Of a stretch of DNA of 64,000 nt, positions 26,113 to 33,564 are shown piece after piece; position 1 is the stretch's first letter, and every line of letters begins with the position of its first letter. The translations under genes were made by a program, and so were the position numbers. Below the pieces are notes generated by a model. It was not told where the DNA came from and ran no database searches. It saw only the letters and a program-made list of their open reading frames with translations. The stretch lies in assembly GCF_017916255.1 (NCBI RefSeq), contig NZ_CP072827.1, positions 6,287,501-6,351,500 of the forward strand. The letters are read 5' to 3'. This DNA comes from Streptomyces mobaraensis NBRC 13819 = DSM 40847 (GTDB lineage Bacteria > Actinomycetota > Actinomycetes > Streptomycetales > Streptomycetaceae).

Positions 26113-27527
26113 CCGTCGAATCCACCGAGGACGCCGCCGCCGGGACCAAGGGCTTCGACCTCGCCCGGCTGCTCGCCGAGCGCGGCGGCGAACGGTACGA
26201 GCTGCACGCCCGGCACCTCAACCACCAGCTGCCCCGGATGCTGCACACCATCGGCTTCGACAAGGTGTACGAGCGGGCCGAGGGTGCCTACTTCTGGGAC
26301 GCCGACGGCGACGACTACCTCGACATGCTCGCCGGTTTCGGGGTGATGGGCCTCGGCCGCCACCACCCCGTCGTCCGCAAGGCCCTGCACGACGTACTCG
26401 ACGCCTCGCTCGCCGACCTGACCCGCTTCGACTGCCCGCCGCTGCCCGGCCTGCTCGCCGAGAAGCTGCTCGGCTACGCGCCGCACCTGGACCGGGTGTT
26501 CTTCGGCAACAGCGGTACGGAGGCGGTCGAGACCGCCCTGAAGTTCGCCCGCTACGCCACCGGGAAACCGCGCGTCCTGTACTGCGCGCACGCCTTCCAC
26601 GGGCTCACCACCGGCTCCCTGTCCGTCAACGGCGAGAGCGGCTTCCGCGACGGCTTCGCCCCGCTGCTCCCGGACACGGCGATCGAGCTGGGCGACCTGG
26701 ACGCACTGGAGCGGGAGTTGCGGCGCGGCGACGTCGCCGCGTTCGTCGTCGAGCCGATCCAGGGCAAGGGCGTCCACCTGCCCCCGCCCGGCTTCCTCCG
26801 CGCCGCGCAGGAACTGCTGCACCGGCACAAGGCGCTGCTCATCGCCGACGAGGTGCAGACGGGGCTGGGGCGTACCGGGAAGTTCTTCGCCTACCAGTAC
26901 GAGCAGGGCGTCGAGCCGGACCTGGTGTGCGTGGCCAAGTCGCTGTCCGGCGGCTACGTGCCCGTCGGGGCCACGCTGGGCAAGGACTGGATCTTCAAGA
27001 AGGTCTACTCCTCGATGGACCGCGTCCTCGTCCACTCCGCCAGCTTCGGCTCCAACGCCCAGGCGATGGCGGCCGGTCTCGCCGTCCTGTCGGTGATGGA
27101 GGACGAGCGCGTCGTCGAGAACGCCCGGGCCACCGGTGACCTGCTGCGGTCACGGCTGTCCGCGCTCGTCGACAAGTACGAGCTGCTGCACGACGTCCGG
27201 GGCCGCGGCCTGATGATCGGCATCGAGTTCGGACGGCCCAAGTCGCTGGCCCTGCGGGGGCGGTGGACCATGCTGCAGGCCGCGCGGAAGGGGCTGTTCG
27301 CGCAGATGGTGGTGGTGCCGCTGCTGCGGAAGCACCGGATCCTGACGCAGGTGTCGGGGGACCACCTGGAAGTCATCAAGCTGATTCCGCCGCTGGTCAT
27401 CGGGGAGCGGGAGGTCGAGCGCTTCGTCACGGCGTTCACCGCGGTGATGGACGAGGCGCATGGGGGCGGGTCGTTGATGTGGGACTTCGGGCGGACGCTG
27501 GTGAAGCAGGCGGTGGTGAATCGGTGA
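26109..27527 (+). CDS. hpnO: Aminobacteriohopanetriol synthase-type class III aminotransferase HpnO
   Basis: A 472-aa PLP enzyme. Fold-type I class III signatures are [21 protein letters not shown] (PLP phosphate loop) near residue 140, [33 protein letters not shown], and the Schiff-base Lys in [15 protein letters not shown] near residue 276. In hopanoid operons this type puts the amino group on the C35 side chain to give aminobacteriohopanetriol. Annotation pipelines may call it aspartate aminotransferase family. ATG 26109 overlaps the dxs stop. A short terminator-like hairpin with TTTT follows directly. Confidence 0.92.
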   Translation: MTVESTEDAAAGTKGFDLARLLAERGGERYELHARHLNHQLPRMLHTIGFDKVYERAEGAYFWDADGDDYLDMLAGFGVMGLGRHHPVVRKALHDVLDASLADLTRFDCPPLPGLLAEKLLGYAPHLDRVFFGNSGTEAVETALKFARYATGKPRVLYCAHAFHGLTTGSLSVNGESGFRDGFAPLLPDTAIELGDLDALERELRRGDVAAFVVEPIQGKGVHLPPPGFLRAAQELLHRHKALLIADEVQTGLGRTGKFFAYQYEQGVEPDLVCVAKSLSGGYVPVGATLGKDWIFKKVYSSMDRVLVHSASFGSNAQAMAAGLAVLSVMEDERVVENARATGDLLRSRLSALVDKYELLHDVRGRGLMIGIEFGRPKSLALRGRWTMLQAARKGLFAQMVVVPLLRKHRILTQVSGDHLEVIKLIPPLVIGEREVERFVTAFTAVMDEAHGGGSLMWDFGRTLVKQAVVNR

Positions 27528-27548
27528 GGGGGCCCCGGACCCCCTTTT
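27528..27548 (+). terminator. Terminator after hpnO
   Basis: GGGGG (27528-27532) can pair with CCCCC (27540-27544) across a seven-base loop and is followed by TTTT. It begins immediately after the hpnO stop codon. Confidence 0.6.
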
Positions 27549-27592
27549 CGCGGCTTCGCCGCTTGTCCTCAAACGCCGGACGGGCTTGATTC
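27549..27592 (+). repeat. Streptomyces-type intergenic repeat
   Basis: A small GCGGC/GCCGC stem followed by CCTCAAACGCCGGACGGGCT. I recognise this string as a motif recurring at 3' ends of genes across Streptomyces genomes. Only one copy is obvious in this window. It marks the boundary between the hopanoid operon and the minus-strand accessory block. Confidence 0.45.
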
Positions 27593-27682
27593 CGCCGGGC
27601 GCACGATGTAGCCCGTACGGCATGCGAATCACCCAAGCGGGTCTGGACGATCTCCGGACTCGCTCCACGCTTGTGTCGTACC

Positions 27683-28036
27683 TCAAAAGCCGGTAACGGG
27701 CTGCCCTGTCAGCGCCTGGGCGATCTGCCAGAGCTGACCGTTGCGCGACGCCTTTATGAGTACCTTGTCGCCTGGGAGAAGGATCTTTTCGAGCAGTTGT
27801 GCGGCGGTTGCGTTGTCGGCGGCCATCGCAATCTGAGGGACGCCGGCAGCACCCGCGTGGAGGACGAGCTGCTTCACCATGTCCCCGCCGACCCCGACCA
27901 CGATGTCGATGCCCAGCTCTCCCGCCATGCGTCCAATGGAGCGGTGGGCCTCCAAGGCATCGTCGCCAAGCTCGAGCATTTCGCCGAGTACGGCGATCGT
28001 CCGGCCGCCGACCGCTTTGCCGTCTGTCTCGGTCAC
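27683..28036 (-). CDS. Free-standing MurF/Mur-ligase C-terminal domain (truncated)
   Basis: A 117-aa protein matching only the last domain of MurF-like UDP-MurNAc-peptide ligases. GRTIAVLGEMLELGDDALEA is the hallmark, followed by the ADNATAAQLL and LLPGDKVLIKASRNGQLWQI segments. The ATP-binding and central domains are absent, so it cannot be a ligase alone. The GTG start at 28036 overlaps the stop of the upstream protease gene, so it is translated as part of the operon. It is either a remnant of a full ligase truncated by deletion, or a recruited partner domain of the adjacent ATP-grasp enzyme. Low-complexity codon bias does not separate these options. Confidence 0.75.
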   Translation of the reverse strand: MTETDGKAVGGRTIAVLGEMLELGDDALEAHRSIGRMAGELGIDIVVGVGGDMVKQLVLHAGAAGVPQIAMAADNATAAQLLEKILLPGDKVLIKASRNGQLWQIAQALTGQPVTGF

Positions 28037-28581
28037 GAGAGACCTCCGTCGGGTAGGGGCGCGAAGGTGATCGCGCGGCCGGTGTAGGAAGTGGAGAGGC
28101 GGCTGAGGGGGACGCGGTCGTGCGTCTGGCCCCAGGCCGACGGATCCCGAAAGAAGATGGTGGGGTCGGGTCCGTCCTCGTAGCCGCGGAGGATGACTAG
28201 GTGTCCGCCGGCGCGGCCGTCGTCCGGGAACTGCTCCGTCACAGACACAATGAGCGGGGCATCATCGAGCCGTCTCGACAGCTCTTTGGCGGGGACGGGT
28301 TCCGCGGTCGAGGGCACTCCGAGTTCGGAGGCCAGGCTCGCGATCCCCGCGTGAACCGCTCCGCGCGGGGTCAGGATTTCGTGCTTGACCGCGAGTTTCA
28401 GGAGTTCGGTCACCGTCGGCGCTGGGCGCCCGTAGGCGAGAAGGATCATCCGAAGTGACGCCAGGCCGCACGCCCGGTTGGACCACTCGATCCGGTCTCC
28501 GAGTGCCCACCCGCCGTGTAGATCCCATTCGGCGGGGTCGATGAGCTGTCGGCACATGGGCACTTCGTGGACGCGCGGCAC
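28033..28581 (-). CDS. C39-like papain-fold cysteine peptidase domain protein
   Basis: A 182-aa soluble protein with peptidase_C39_2-like organisation. The catalytic Cys38 lies in NRACGLASLRMILLAYG, the His in AGGHLVILRGYED near residue 130, and the Asp/Asn in FFRDPSAWG. No ABC transporter part is present, so it is a stand-alone protease, amidase or acyltransferase. GTG 28581 follows AGGAG that overlaps the stop of the ATP-grasp gene; its own stop overlaps the MurF-C start. In context it could process or transfer a peptide made by the ligase. An active triad looks intact; the substrate is unknown. Confidence 0.78.
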   Translation of the reverse strand: MPRVHEVPMCRQLIDPAEWDLHGGWALGDRIEWSNRACGLASLRMILLAYGRPAPTVTELLKLAVKHEILTPRGAVHAGIASLASELGVPSTAEPVPAKELSRRLDDAPLIVSVTEQFPDDGRAGGHLVILRGYEDGPDPTIFFRDPSAWGQTHDRVPLSRLSTSYTGRAITFAPLPDGGLS

Positions 28582-28593
28582 AGTGGCAGGCTC

Positions 28594-29685
28594 CTACGGC
28601 AAGACGATGGCCTCCCGAGTCGCCGTGATGCTGGAGAACACGGGAGTGGGCAGGGGGACATCGTACGGCGGTCGGGCCAGAGCCTCGTGCAACATCGCCA
28701 GAACGCAATCCGTGTGCGTGAGGCCGACCATCGCCGCTCCGACCGCGAAGTTGCTGTCACGAGACATGCCCGGCGTGCTGTTGACCTCCAGCACGTACGC
28801 GCCACCGTCATCGGTGACGATGAAGTCGATCCGGGCCGAGCCGCGCAAGCCGATTCCGTCCCACAGCGTCCGGGTGTCCCGGGCGATCCGGTTCAGCGCC
28901 ACGGGTTCCAGCTCTGCGGCCCGGACGGCGACGGTGCCCCTTGAGTCCGGGTCGAGCTTGGTGTCGGCGTCGTAGAACTCGGCTTCGGTCGCCTCGGTGG
29001 TGAGCGGAGGAAAGATCATGACGGAGCCGCCCGGGAGCTCCAGCATCCCTACGGTGACGGGAGTGCCGATGATGTAGTCCTCCACGAGTACCTCGCCGCC
29101 GCTTTCGACGGCGGCCCCCGCAAGGGCCCGGGGCAGGTCGGCCGCGTCGCGGACAAGGCTCATACCCACGCTGGACCCGCCGAAGGGCGGCTTCACCATG
29201 ACGGCTTGACTGCCCCAGTTCACCGGGCCGCCCGACCAAAGGCGCCAGCCCGGCGTGGGGACGCCGAGGGTCAGCATGACGCGCTTACAGAGGACCTTAT
29301 CGGCCGCCACCGCGGATGCCTGTACCCCGCTGCCGCAGTAGGGCACGCGCAGATAATCGAGCAGGCCCTGAAGGCGGCCGTCCTCCCCGAAGGGTCCGTG
29401 CAGGTTCGAGAGGGCCACGTCGTACGAGACCAGCTCCCTGATGAAGTCGGGCTGAGTAGGGTCCAGCACGCTCCACTGAGTCCCGATCTCTTCGAGCGCC
29501 TCACCCAGGGCGGTCACGGACCTCTGCTCGACGGGACACTTGGAGTGGTAGAGCCTGTCCTCGGCAGAGACGGGCCCGTAGATGAGGGCGACGCCGAGGC
29601 CCTGCCGGCCTCGCCCCCACCCGCGGAGCTCCTCGGCGGCGTGGTGCGCCGCCTGCCGTGAGCTGGAGTCGAGAAAGACGGTCAT
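28594..29685 (-). CDS. D-alanine-D-alanine-ligase-like ATP-grasp enzyme
   Basis: A 363-aa ATP-grasp protein related to Ddl. The N-terminal domain has SNLHGPFGEDGRLQGLLDYL and PYCGSGVQASAVAADKVLCK, as in Ddl. The ATP-binding VMVKPPFGGSSVGMSLV loop is near residue 175. The metal-binding end is ARIDFIVTDDGGAYVLEVNS followed by TPGMSRDSNF, the omega-loop-like Ddl end. It should ligate an amino acid carboxylate to an amine with ATP. An extra N-terminal segment of about 30 residues and divergence from housekeeping Ddl suggest altered substrates. ATG 29685 overlaps the dapF-like stop (ATGA). Confidence 0.85.
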   Translation of the reverse strand: MTVFLDSSSRQAAHHAAEELRGWGRGRQGLGVALIYGPVSAEDRLYHSKCPVEQRSVTALGEALEEIGTQWSVLDPTQPDFIRELVSYDVALSNLHGPFGEDGRLQGLLDYLRVPYCGSGVQASAVAADKVLCKRVMLTLGVPTPGWRLWSGGPVNWGSQAVMVKPPFGGSSVGMSLVRDAADLPRALAGAAVESGGEVLVEDYIIGTPVTVGMLELPGGSVMIFPPLTTEATEAEFYDADTKLDPDSRGTVAVRAAELEPVALNRIARDTRTLWDGIGLRGSARIDFIVTDDGGAYVLEVNSTPGMSRDSNFAVGAAMVGLTHTDCVLAMLHEALARPPYDVPLPTPVFSSITATREAIVLP

Positions 29686-30482
29686 GCGAGTACCCCTTCG
29701 AAGGTTTGGGTGACGGGCCCGCCAACCCAGGCGGCTCGGTCCGGGCGCTCGTCGTGCGGACGGACGGTCAGCGGTTCGCCGGCCTGGTTGTGGACGGTGA
29801 CCTCGCGCTTTGCGACCAGGCCACGCATGGTCGCGATGACGACGGCGGCGACTGCTCCGCTGCCGCACGAAAGCGTCTCGGCCTCGACCCCACGTTCGTA
29901 AGTGCGGATCTTGAGTGCCTGGCGGCCAAGACGCTGAACGAAGTTGACGTTGGTGCCGATCGGCGTCAGGTTCCTGTGGTGCCGGACGACACGGCCGACC
30001 ACTTCGGCGTTGACGGCGTCCACGTCGTCCACCACGGCGACGACGTGCTCCGTGCCGGTGTGCACGCTGTCGAACCATGTCGGCCGGCCGTTGATGATCG
30101 TCTGCACGACGCGGGGCTCGATGGGCCCCACTTCGGCGGTGACCCACACGGAATCGGTGTCGACGGTCGCTTCGTGCAGGACACCCGCCATGTGGAGCTG
30201 CATCGTCCGAAAGCCCTGGTCACACCGGGCCGCCCACGCCGCGCAGCGCAGCGCGTTGCCGCACATCGTCGCGATCGAGCCGTCCGCGTTGAAGCATTCG
30301 ACTTCGAGCACCGTGTGGGGGGCGCTGGCGAAGCGGCTGACGACCAGGCCGTCCGCCCCCACGCCGGTCCGCCTGGCGCAGAGACGTGCCGCTTCCTTGG
30401 GCCAGTCCGTCTGGGCGTTCAGGCGGGGGTTCGTGAAGAGGATGAAGTCGTTGCCCGCTCCGTGGATCTTGCGAAAGCGCAT
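29682..30482 (-). CDS. Diaminopimelate-epimerase-like protein (DapF paralogue)
   Basis: A 266-aa DapF-fold epimerase. RKIHGAGNDFILF opens the N-lobe; the two catalytic cysteines lie in ATMCGNALRCAAW near residue 75 and in TLSCGSGAVAAVV near residue 215, so both are kept and racemase/epimerase activity is plausible. GVGADGLV and NVNFVQ are further family marks. Housekeeping dapF is normally elsewhere next to miaA/hflX, so this is likely an accessory paralogue. ATG 30482 follows GAGGAG. As the first gene of the four-gene run, it may supply a D- or meso-amino acid to the ligase. Confidence 0.88.
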   Translation of the reverse strand: MRFRKIHGAGNDFILFTNPRLNAQTDWPKEAARLCARRTGVGADGLVVSRFASAPHTVLEVECFNADGSIATMCGNALRCAAWAARCDQGFRTMQLHMAGVLHEATVDTDSVWVTAEVGPIEPRVVQTIINGRPTWFDSVHTGTEHVVAVVDDVDAVNAEVVGRVVRHHRNLTPIGTNVNFVQRLGRQALKIRTYERGVEAETLSCGSGAVAAVVIATMRGLVAKREVTVHNQAGEPLTVRPHDERPDRAAWVGGPVTQTFEGVLA

Positions 30483-30540
30483 GGCAAAGCTCCTCGCGTG
30501 ATGGGTTGAGCCGGGTGGTGGCAACTCGGACAGGCAGCAC

Positions 30541-30786
30541 TCAGTGCCAGGTGATGGGCCGGTAAACGGTCCGCGGGGTGCGCATGACCAGCGGAGCGTG
30601 TCCGGCGAAGAGGAGAATGCGGTAGGCGGAGGTGCCGGCGGCCCGCATGTCCCGGACGCGTTGGTAGCTGCCGTTGAGGAGAACGAAATCCCCTATGCGG
30701 ACGTCCATCGGCAGCCGGGTGGCCTTCGCGGTTCCCACCGGCGGCGGGGGTTCGGAGGGCTGCTCTTTGCTGCGGCGCTTGTACAC
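30541..30786 (-). CDS. Small conserved-type protein of unknown function
   Basis: An 81-aa basic protein. GTG 30786 sits two bases before the Nudix-like gene stop region and follows GGAGGGG, so it is real and coupled. The recognisable core is MDVRIGDFVLLNGSYQRVRDM followed by a short beta-rich stretch ending PRTVYRPITWH; it may be a small beta-barrel-like domain. I recall similar short proteins near XRE regulators in Streptomyces but know no function. A 58-base gap lies between its stop and the dapF-like gene. Confidence 0.65.
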   Translation of the reverse strand: MYKRRSKEQPSEPPPPVGTAKATRLPMDVRIGDFVLLNGSYQRVRDMRAAGTSAYRILLFAGHAPLVMRTPRTVYRPITWH

Positions 30787-30787
30787 C

Positions 30788-31336
30788 TCAGCCCCTCCAG
30801 ACGTCCAGCAAGAGCATCTCCAGGCGGTGGCGGAGCGGCGCCATGTCGATCGAGGAGAGGGGCACCCAAGCCGCCGCGCCCCTTTCGATCGCCGAGGGAA
30901 AGACCGCGTCGGAGTGGGCCCGGAAGAGGTAGCGGAAGCCCACGCGAAGGCGCTGTCCGTACGCGTGCCCCCTCGGCGGGGTCACGTCGATCAGGAACGG
31001 GCCGTCGTCCGCCGGCTGCCTCCAGATGTCCCGGATGCCGACTTCCTCGGTCAGAAGACGAAGTCCGGCCTCCACGAGGGAGTTGTCCCGCTCTTCCGGC
31101 TCGGCCTCGGCCAGGGCGAAGCCCCCAGCGTGCCGCAGGCAGAGGAGGCGGTCCTGTTCGTCGGCGACGACGGCCGCGGCCATGACGAGGGGGCAGCGTT
31201 GGTTGTGGGTGCAGCCTCGACGGCGCGAGTGGTCGAGGGCTGCGTCGTACACCGGTGCCAAGATCTTTTGGTCTTCGGGGTGCAAGTGGATGTAGCGGTT
31301 GAGCTCCCGGACGATCTGGTCTTCCTGAACGCTCAC
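30788..31336 (-). CDS. Nudix-like hydrolase domain protein
   Basis: A 182-aa protein. After a helical N-terminus and CTHNQRCPLVMAAAVVADEQ, a Nudix-fold beta start (RLLCLRHAGGFAL), a degenerate Nudix box reads LVEAGLRLLTEEVGI: the EExGI end is kept but the preceding RE pair is replaced. Metal-dependent pyrophosphatase activity is therefore uncertain. The C-terminal WVPLSSIDMAPLRHRLEMLL helix is typical of the fold. GTG 31336 makes a GTGA overlap with the upstream gene. Function in this accessory block is unknown; it might sanitise or sense a nucleotide-linked intermediate. Confidence 0.65.
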   Translation of the reverse strand: MSVQEDQIVRELNRYIHLHPEDQKILAPVYDAALDHSRRRGCTHNQRCPLVMAAAVVADEQDRLLCLRHAGGFALAEAEPEERDNSLVEAGLRLLTEEVGIRDIWRQPADDGPFLIDVTPPRGHAYGQRLRVGFRYLFRAHSDAVFPSAIERGAAAWVPLSSIDMAPLRHRLEMLLLDVWRG

Positions 31337-31719
31337 GGCGCACCCAGCCCGTTGCGTTCCGTGTAAATCCACAGGAGTCGCCGGGTCAGGAGGGCCACGT
31401 CCCGCAGGTAGAGGAACGCGCCGAAGGTGGGGGTGCTGTGGGTCGGCCGGTTGTTGTAGTCGATCAGGGTGTAGCCCTTGCGAACCAGCTCTCGTACCTC
31501 TTGATCGTTGTCGGCCCCGAGCTCTTCGCAGAGCAGCAGGTTCAGATGACCGACGACGGCCGGCGTCACGCTGTCCATGGCCTCGCGGGTCGTGGTGTCC
31601 ATCCGCAAGGCGAGAGCGGACTCAGTGCGCGAGGCGATGCCCTCGATGTCGATGGGAAGACTGCCGTCGGCAGCGTCCTCGGCCATCCCCACCACCTTGC
31701 CGGTACTTGCCAAAGTCAT
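31333..31719 (-). CDS. Unknown helical protein in the dapF-like block
   Basis: A 128-aa soluble protein starting MTLASTGKVVGMAEDAADG at ATG 31719 behind GGAGGGGGCA; GTG one codon earlier is also possible. The readable core is MDSVTPAVVGHLNLLLCEELG followed by DNDQEVRELVRKGYTLIDY, and the rest is mostly helical. No catalytic motif is recognised. It is the first gene of the downstream run and its promoter region carries ACTTGCC repeats, so it is probably controlled by the XRE regulator encoded next to it. It could equally be a regulator partner. GTGA overlap with the Nudix-like gene. Confidence 0.6.
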   Translation of the reverse strand: MTLASTGKVVGMAEDAADGSLPIDIEGIASRTESALALRMDTTTREAMDSVTPAVVGHLNLLLCEELGADNDQEVRELVRKGYTLIDYNNRPTHSTPTFGAFLYLRDVALLTRRLLWIYTERNGLGAP

Positions 31720-31806
31720 CACTGCCCCCTCCGGGCAAGTTTTGAGCCGTGCCAAAGAAGCTAGGAGGGGGCCGGATGACGCTCCACGAACGTGCCGGAA
31801 CTTGCC
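31693..31806. promoter_or_regulatory. ACTTGCC-type repeats before the 31719 gene
   Basis: TTGCC/GGCAA copies at 31696, 31706, 31733 and 31799-31806 lie in or beside the start of the minus-strand gene. The same heptamer recurs three times before the 33438 gene. It is a candidate operator for the XRE protein encoded between them. Confidence 0.4.
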
Positions 31807-31812
31807 AGGCGT

Positions 31813-32658
31813 TCACCCTAGAGATTCGATGGCGGCGGTGATGAGTTCACGCGCGGCGCCACCGTAGACGGCAAGTTCAGCCAGGTCGCTGAAGGTCTTG
31901 GCATACATGGCAAGTTCGTGCTGCTGCACGACGGTGAGATGGGCTGAGACAAGCTCGACATTCACCGTCGCATCGTCGTAGAGAAAGAACCCTTCGACCG
32001 GCCAGAGTTTTGTGCGGTCTGCGTCCTGGGGGATGATGCCGATGCTCACCGATGGCAGTGCCATGGCGCTCAGGAGGTAGCCGAGTTGGCCTGCCATCAC
32101 GTCCGTGCCGCCGATGCGGTATCGCAGCACGCTTTCCTCCAGGAGGATGGCGAATTTGTGGTTCCCGTAGACGATCTTCTGTTTCTCCATGCGCACGGCG
32201 ACGGCCGCCGGCACGTCGTCGACGAGCCCGCGGCGGTCGCGAATGGAGGTGAGGAGTGCCGTGATGTATGAGGCCGTCTGTACGGGTCCAGGGATGAGCC
32301 ACGGGGAGTAGATACGGAATCGCTCAGTACGCTCCCAGAGTGGAACTACTGACTCCTGTGCCCACTTCAGGCCGTGACGCTCCATCTTGCGCCACTCGAC
32401 GTACATGCCCTCAATGCCGCGGGCTGTGGTGATGAGGTCCTCGACGTCACCCTCAGCGTCGCACGCGGTACACCAAGCGCGGAGGTCGCGCTCCGAGGGC
32501 GCACGGGTGCCGCTCTCGAAGCGTGATGCTTTCGACTCGTGCCAGCCAAGCCGGCGAGCCAGCTCTCGCTTGGTGAGATCGGCTCCCATCCGGATCTCGG
32601 CCAAGCGTCGTCCGAGAGCCTTACGGGCTTCCTGGACGCTCGAAGAGGGAGAGGCCAT
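31813..32658 (-). CDS. XRE-family transcriptional regulator with DUF5753-like sensor part
   Basis: A 281-aa regulator. Residues 10-65 form a Cro/C1-type helix-turn-helix (LTKRELARRLGWHESKASRF with ESGTRAPSERDLRAW). The rest is the DUF5753-type effector region (GMYVEWRKMERHGLKWAQES, PGPVQTASYITALL, VSIGIIPQD). Such regulators usually pair with DUF397 or DUF6879 partners; here a DUF6879 gene lies 26 bases upstream. ATG 32658 is the first Met with a matching N-terminus (MASPSSSVQEARKAL). Likely controls the flanking genes through the ACTTGCC repeats, an inference from location. Confidence 0.92.
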   Translation of the reverse strand: MASPSSSVQEARKALGRRLAEIRMGADLTKRELARRLGWHESKASRFESGTRAPSERDLRAWCTACDAEGDVEDLITTARGIEGMYVEWRKMERHGLKWAQESVVPLWERTERFRIYSPWLIPGPVQTASYITALLTSIRDRRGLVDDVPAAVAVRMEKQKIVYGNHKFAILLEESVLRYRIGGTDVMAGQLGYLLSAMALPSVSIGIIPQDADRTKLWPVEGFFLYDDATVNVELVSAHLTVVQQHELAMYAKTFSDLAELAVYGGAARELITAAIESLG

Positions 32659-32684
32659 GGCAGGTGACGGTACAGCCCGACCGG

Positions 32685-33197
32685 TCAGGCCAACTCGAAC
32701 TGAGAGTGTGGCGTCCCCCGCTCCCACACGGCCTCGAAGGCCGCGCCGCAGAGCTTCGCCACCTCCGGGTCTTCCGTGAGTTCCATGTCCATGTTCTCGC
32801 CCTCGCCGTCGAAGTGGTTGACGAGGACGAGGTGGGAGTCGAACACCCAGAAGTCGTTACCCGGGAGTGCCAGGTCGGTTGCGCCGCGCCGTGAGAGCCA
32901 GCGCACGCTCTCCCCGGCGGCGATGTTCAGCCCGTCCGTCACGTCGTACTCGAAGCGGATGTACTCGCTGACGGGCGTCGAGACGACGCGGGCCCGTCGG
33001 ACCTCGACGCCCCGCGACACGGCGCGCGTAACGGTGGTGTGCCAGTCAGCCCAGCGCTCGGCGGGGTTGAGGGGCACGCCGGCCTTCCAGTCGATGAAGG
33101 CTGGATCCGACTTCATGTACGCGTCGCGCATCTCCAGGTGGACGGCCGTCCGCCGGCAGTCGCGGAACAGTTCCTCAAACGTTGGGGGCTGAGCCAT
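32685..33197 (-). CDS. DUF6879-family protein
   Basis: A 170-aa soluble protein. PPTFEELFRDCRRTAVHLEM at the N-terminus, the VSRGVEVRRARVVSTPVSEY strand-helix, and DFWVFDSHLVLVNHFDGEGE match the actinobacterial DUF6879 family that accompanies XRE/DUF5753 regulators. Its role is unknown; partner proteins of this type are thought to modulate the regulator. ATG 33197 lies inside the preceding small gene, with a 23-base overlap. The following XRE gene starts 26 bases downstream of its stop, so the three form one transcript. Confidence 0.82.
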   Translation of the reverse strand: MAQPPTFEELFRDCRRTAVHLEMRDAYMKSDPAFIDWKAGVPLNPAERWADWHTTVTRAVSRGVEVRRARVVSTPVSEYIRFEYDVTDGLNIAAGESVRWLSRRGATDLALPGNDFWVFDSHLVLVNHFDGEGENMDMELTEDPEVAKLCGAAFEAVWERGTPHSQFELA

Positions 33198-33438
33198 CCG
33201 TCGTCACCTCCACGTCGGCGTCCTTGGCGTGCAGTCCCATCTCCAGGAAGAACTTGACCACGCGACGGGGGATCTCCACTGCCGACTCGTGGTCGGGGAT
33301 GTCCATCTCCCCGAGACGCTCGGCGTCTTCCACCTTCCACCCCTGGACGAGGTAGGTGTCCTTCACGTCGTCGTAGTAGATGGTGGGCGAACCGCCGCTG
33401 GGGCTCTCCGGGTCCTTGCCGAGCATGATCAGGGCCAT
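33175..33438 (-). CDS. Small acidic protein, first gene of the XRE/DUF6879 unit
   Basis: An 87-aa acidic protein beginning MALIMLGKDPESPSGGSP at ATG 33438, which follows GAGGAGGAC. The middle reads PTIYYDDVKDTYLVQGWKVE and the end has EIPRRVVKFFLEMGLHAKDA. I recall similar short proteins directly upstream of DUF6879 genes, but no function. The upstream region carries three TTGCCC repeats. Overlap of 23 bases with the DUF6879 gene implies coupled translation. Could be a toxin/antitoxin-like or regulatory partner; nothing in the sequence decides this. Confidence 0.65.
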   Translation of the reverse strand: MALIMLGKDPESPSGGSPTIYYDDVKDTYLVQGWKVEDAERLGEMDIPDHESAVEIPRRVVKFFLEMGLHAKDADVEVTTDGSAPNV

Positions 33439-33477
33439 GATGTCCTCCTCGGACGCCAGTGACGATCTGTGCGCCCG

Positions 33478-33531
33478 ATCTTGCCCGCGACCGTGTCGTG
33501 GAACGAGGAACTTGCCCAAACTTGCCCGGGC
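33478..33531 (-). promoter_or_regulatory. TTGCCC triple repeat, promoter/operator of the XRE unit
   Basis: ATCTTGCCCG (33478), AACTTGCCCA (33509) and AACTTGCCCG (33519); the last two are spaced ten bases apart, one helical turn. It lies 40-93 bases upstream of the minus-strand gene at 33438. Probably the XRE binding site. Confidence 0.5.
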
Positions 33532-33564
33532 TTTCGGCGGAGTCGATCTCGCTTACGGTGGCCG

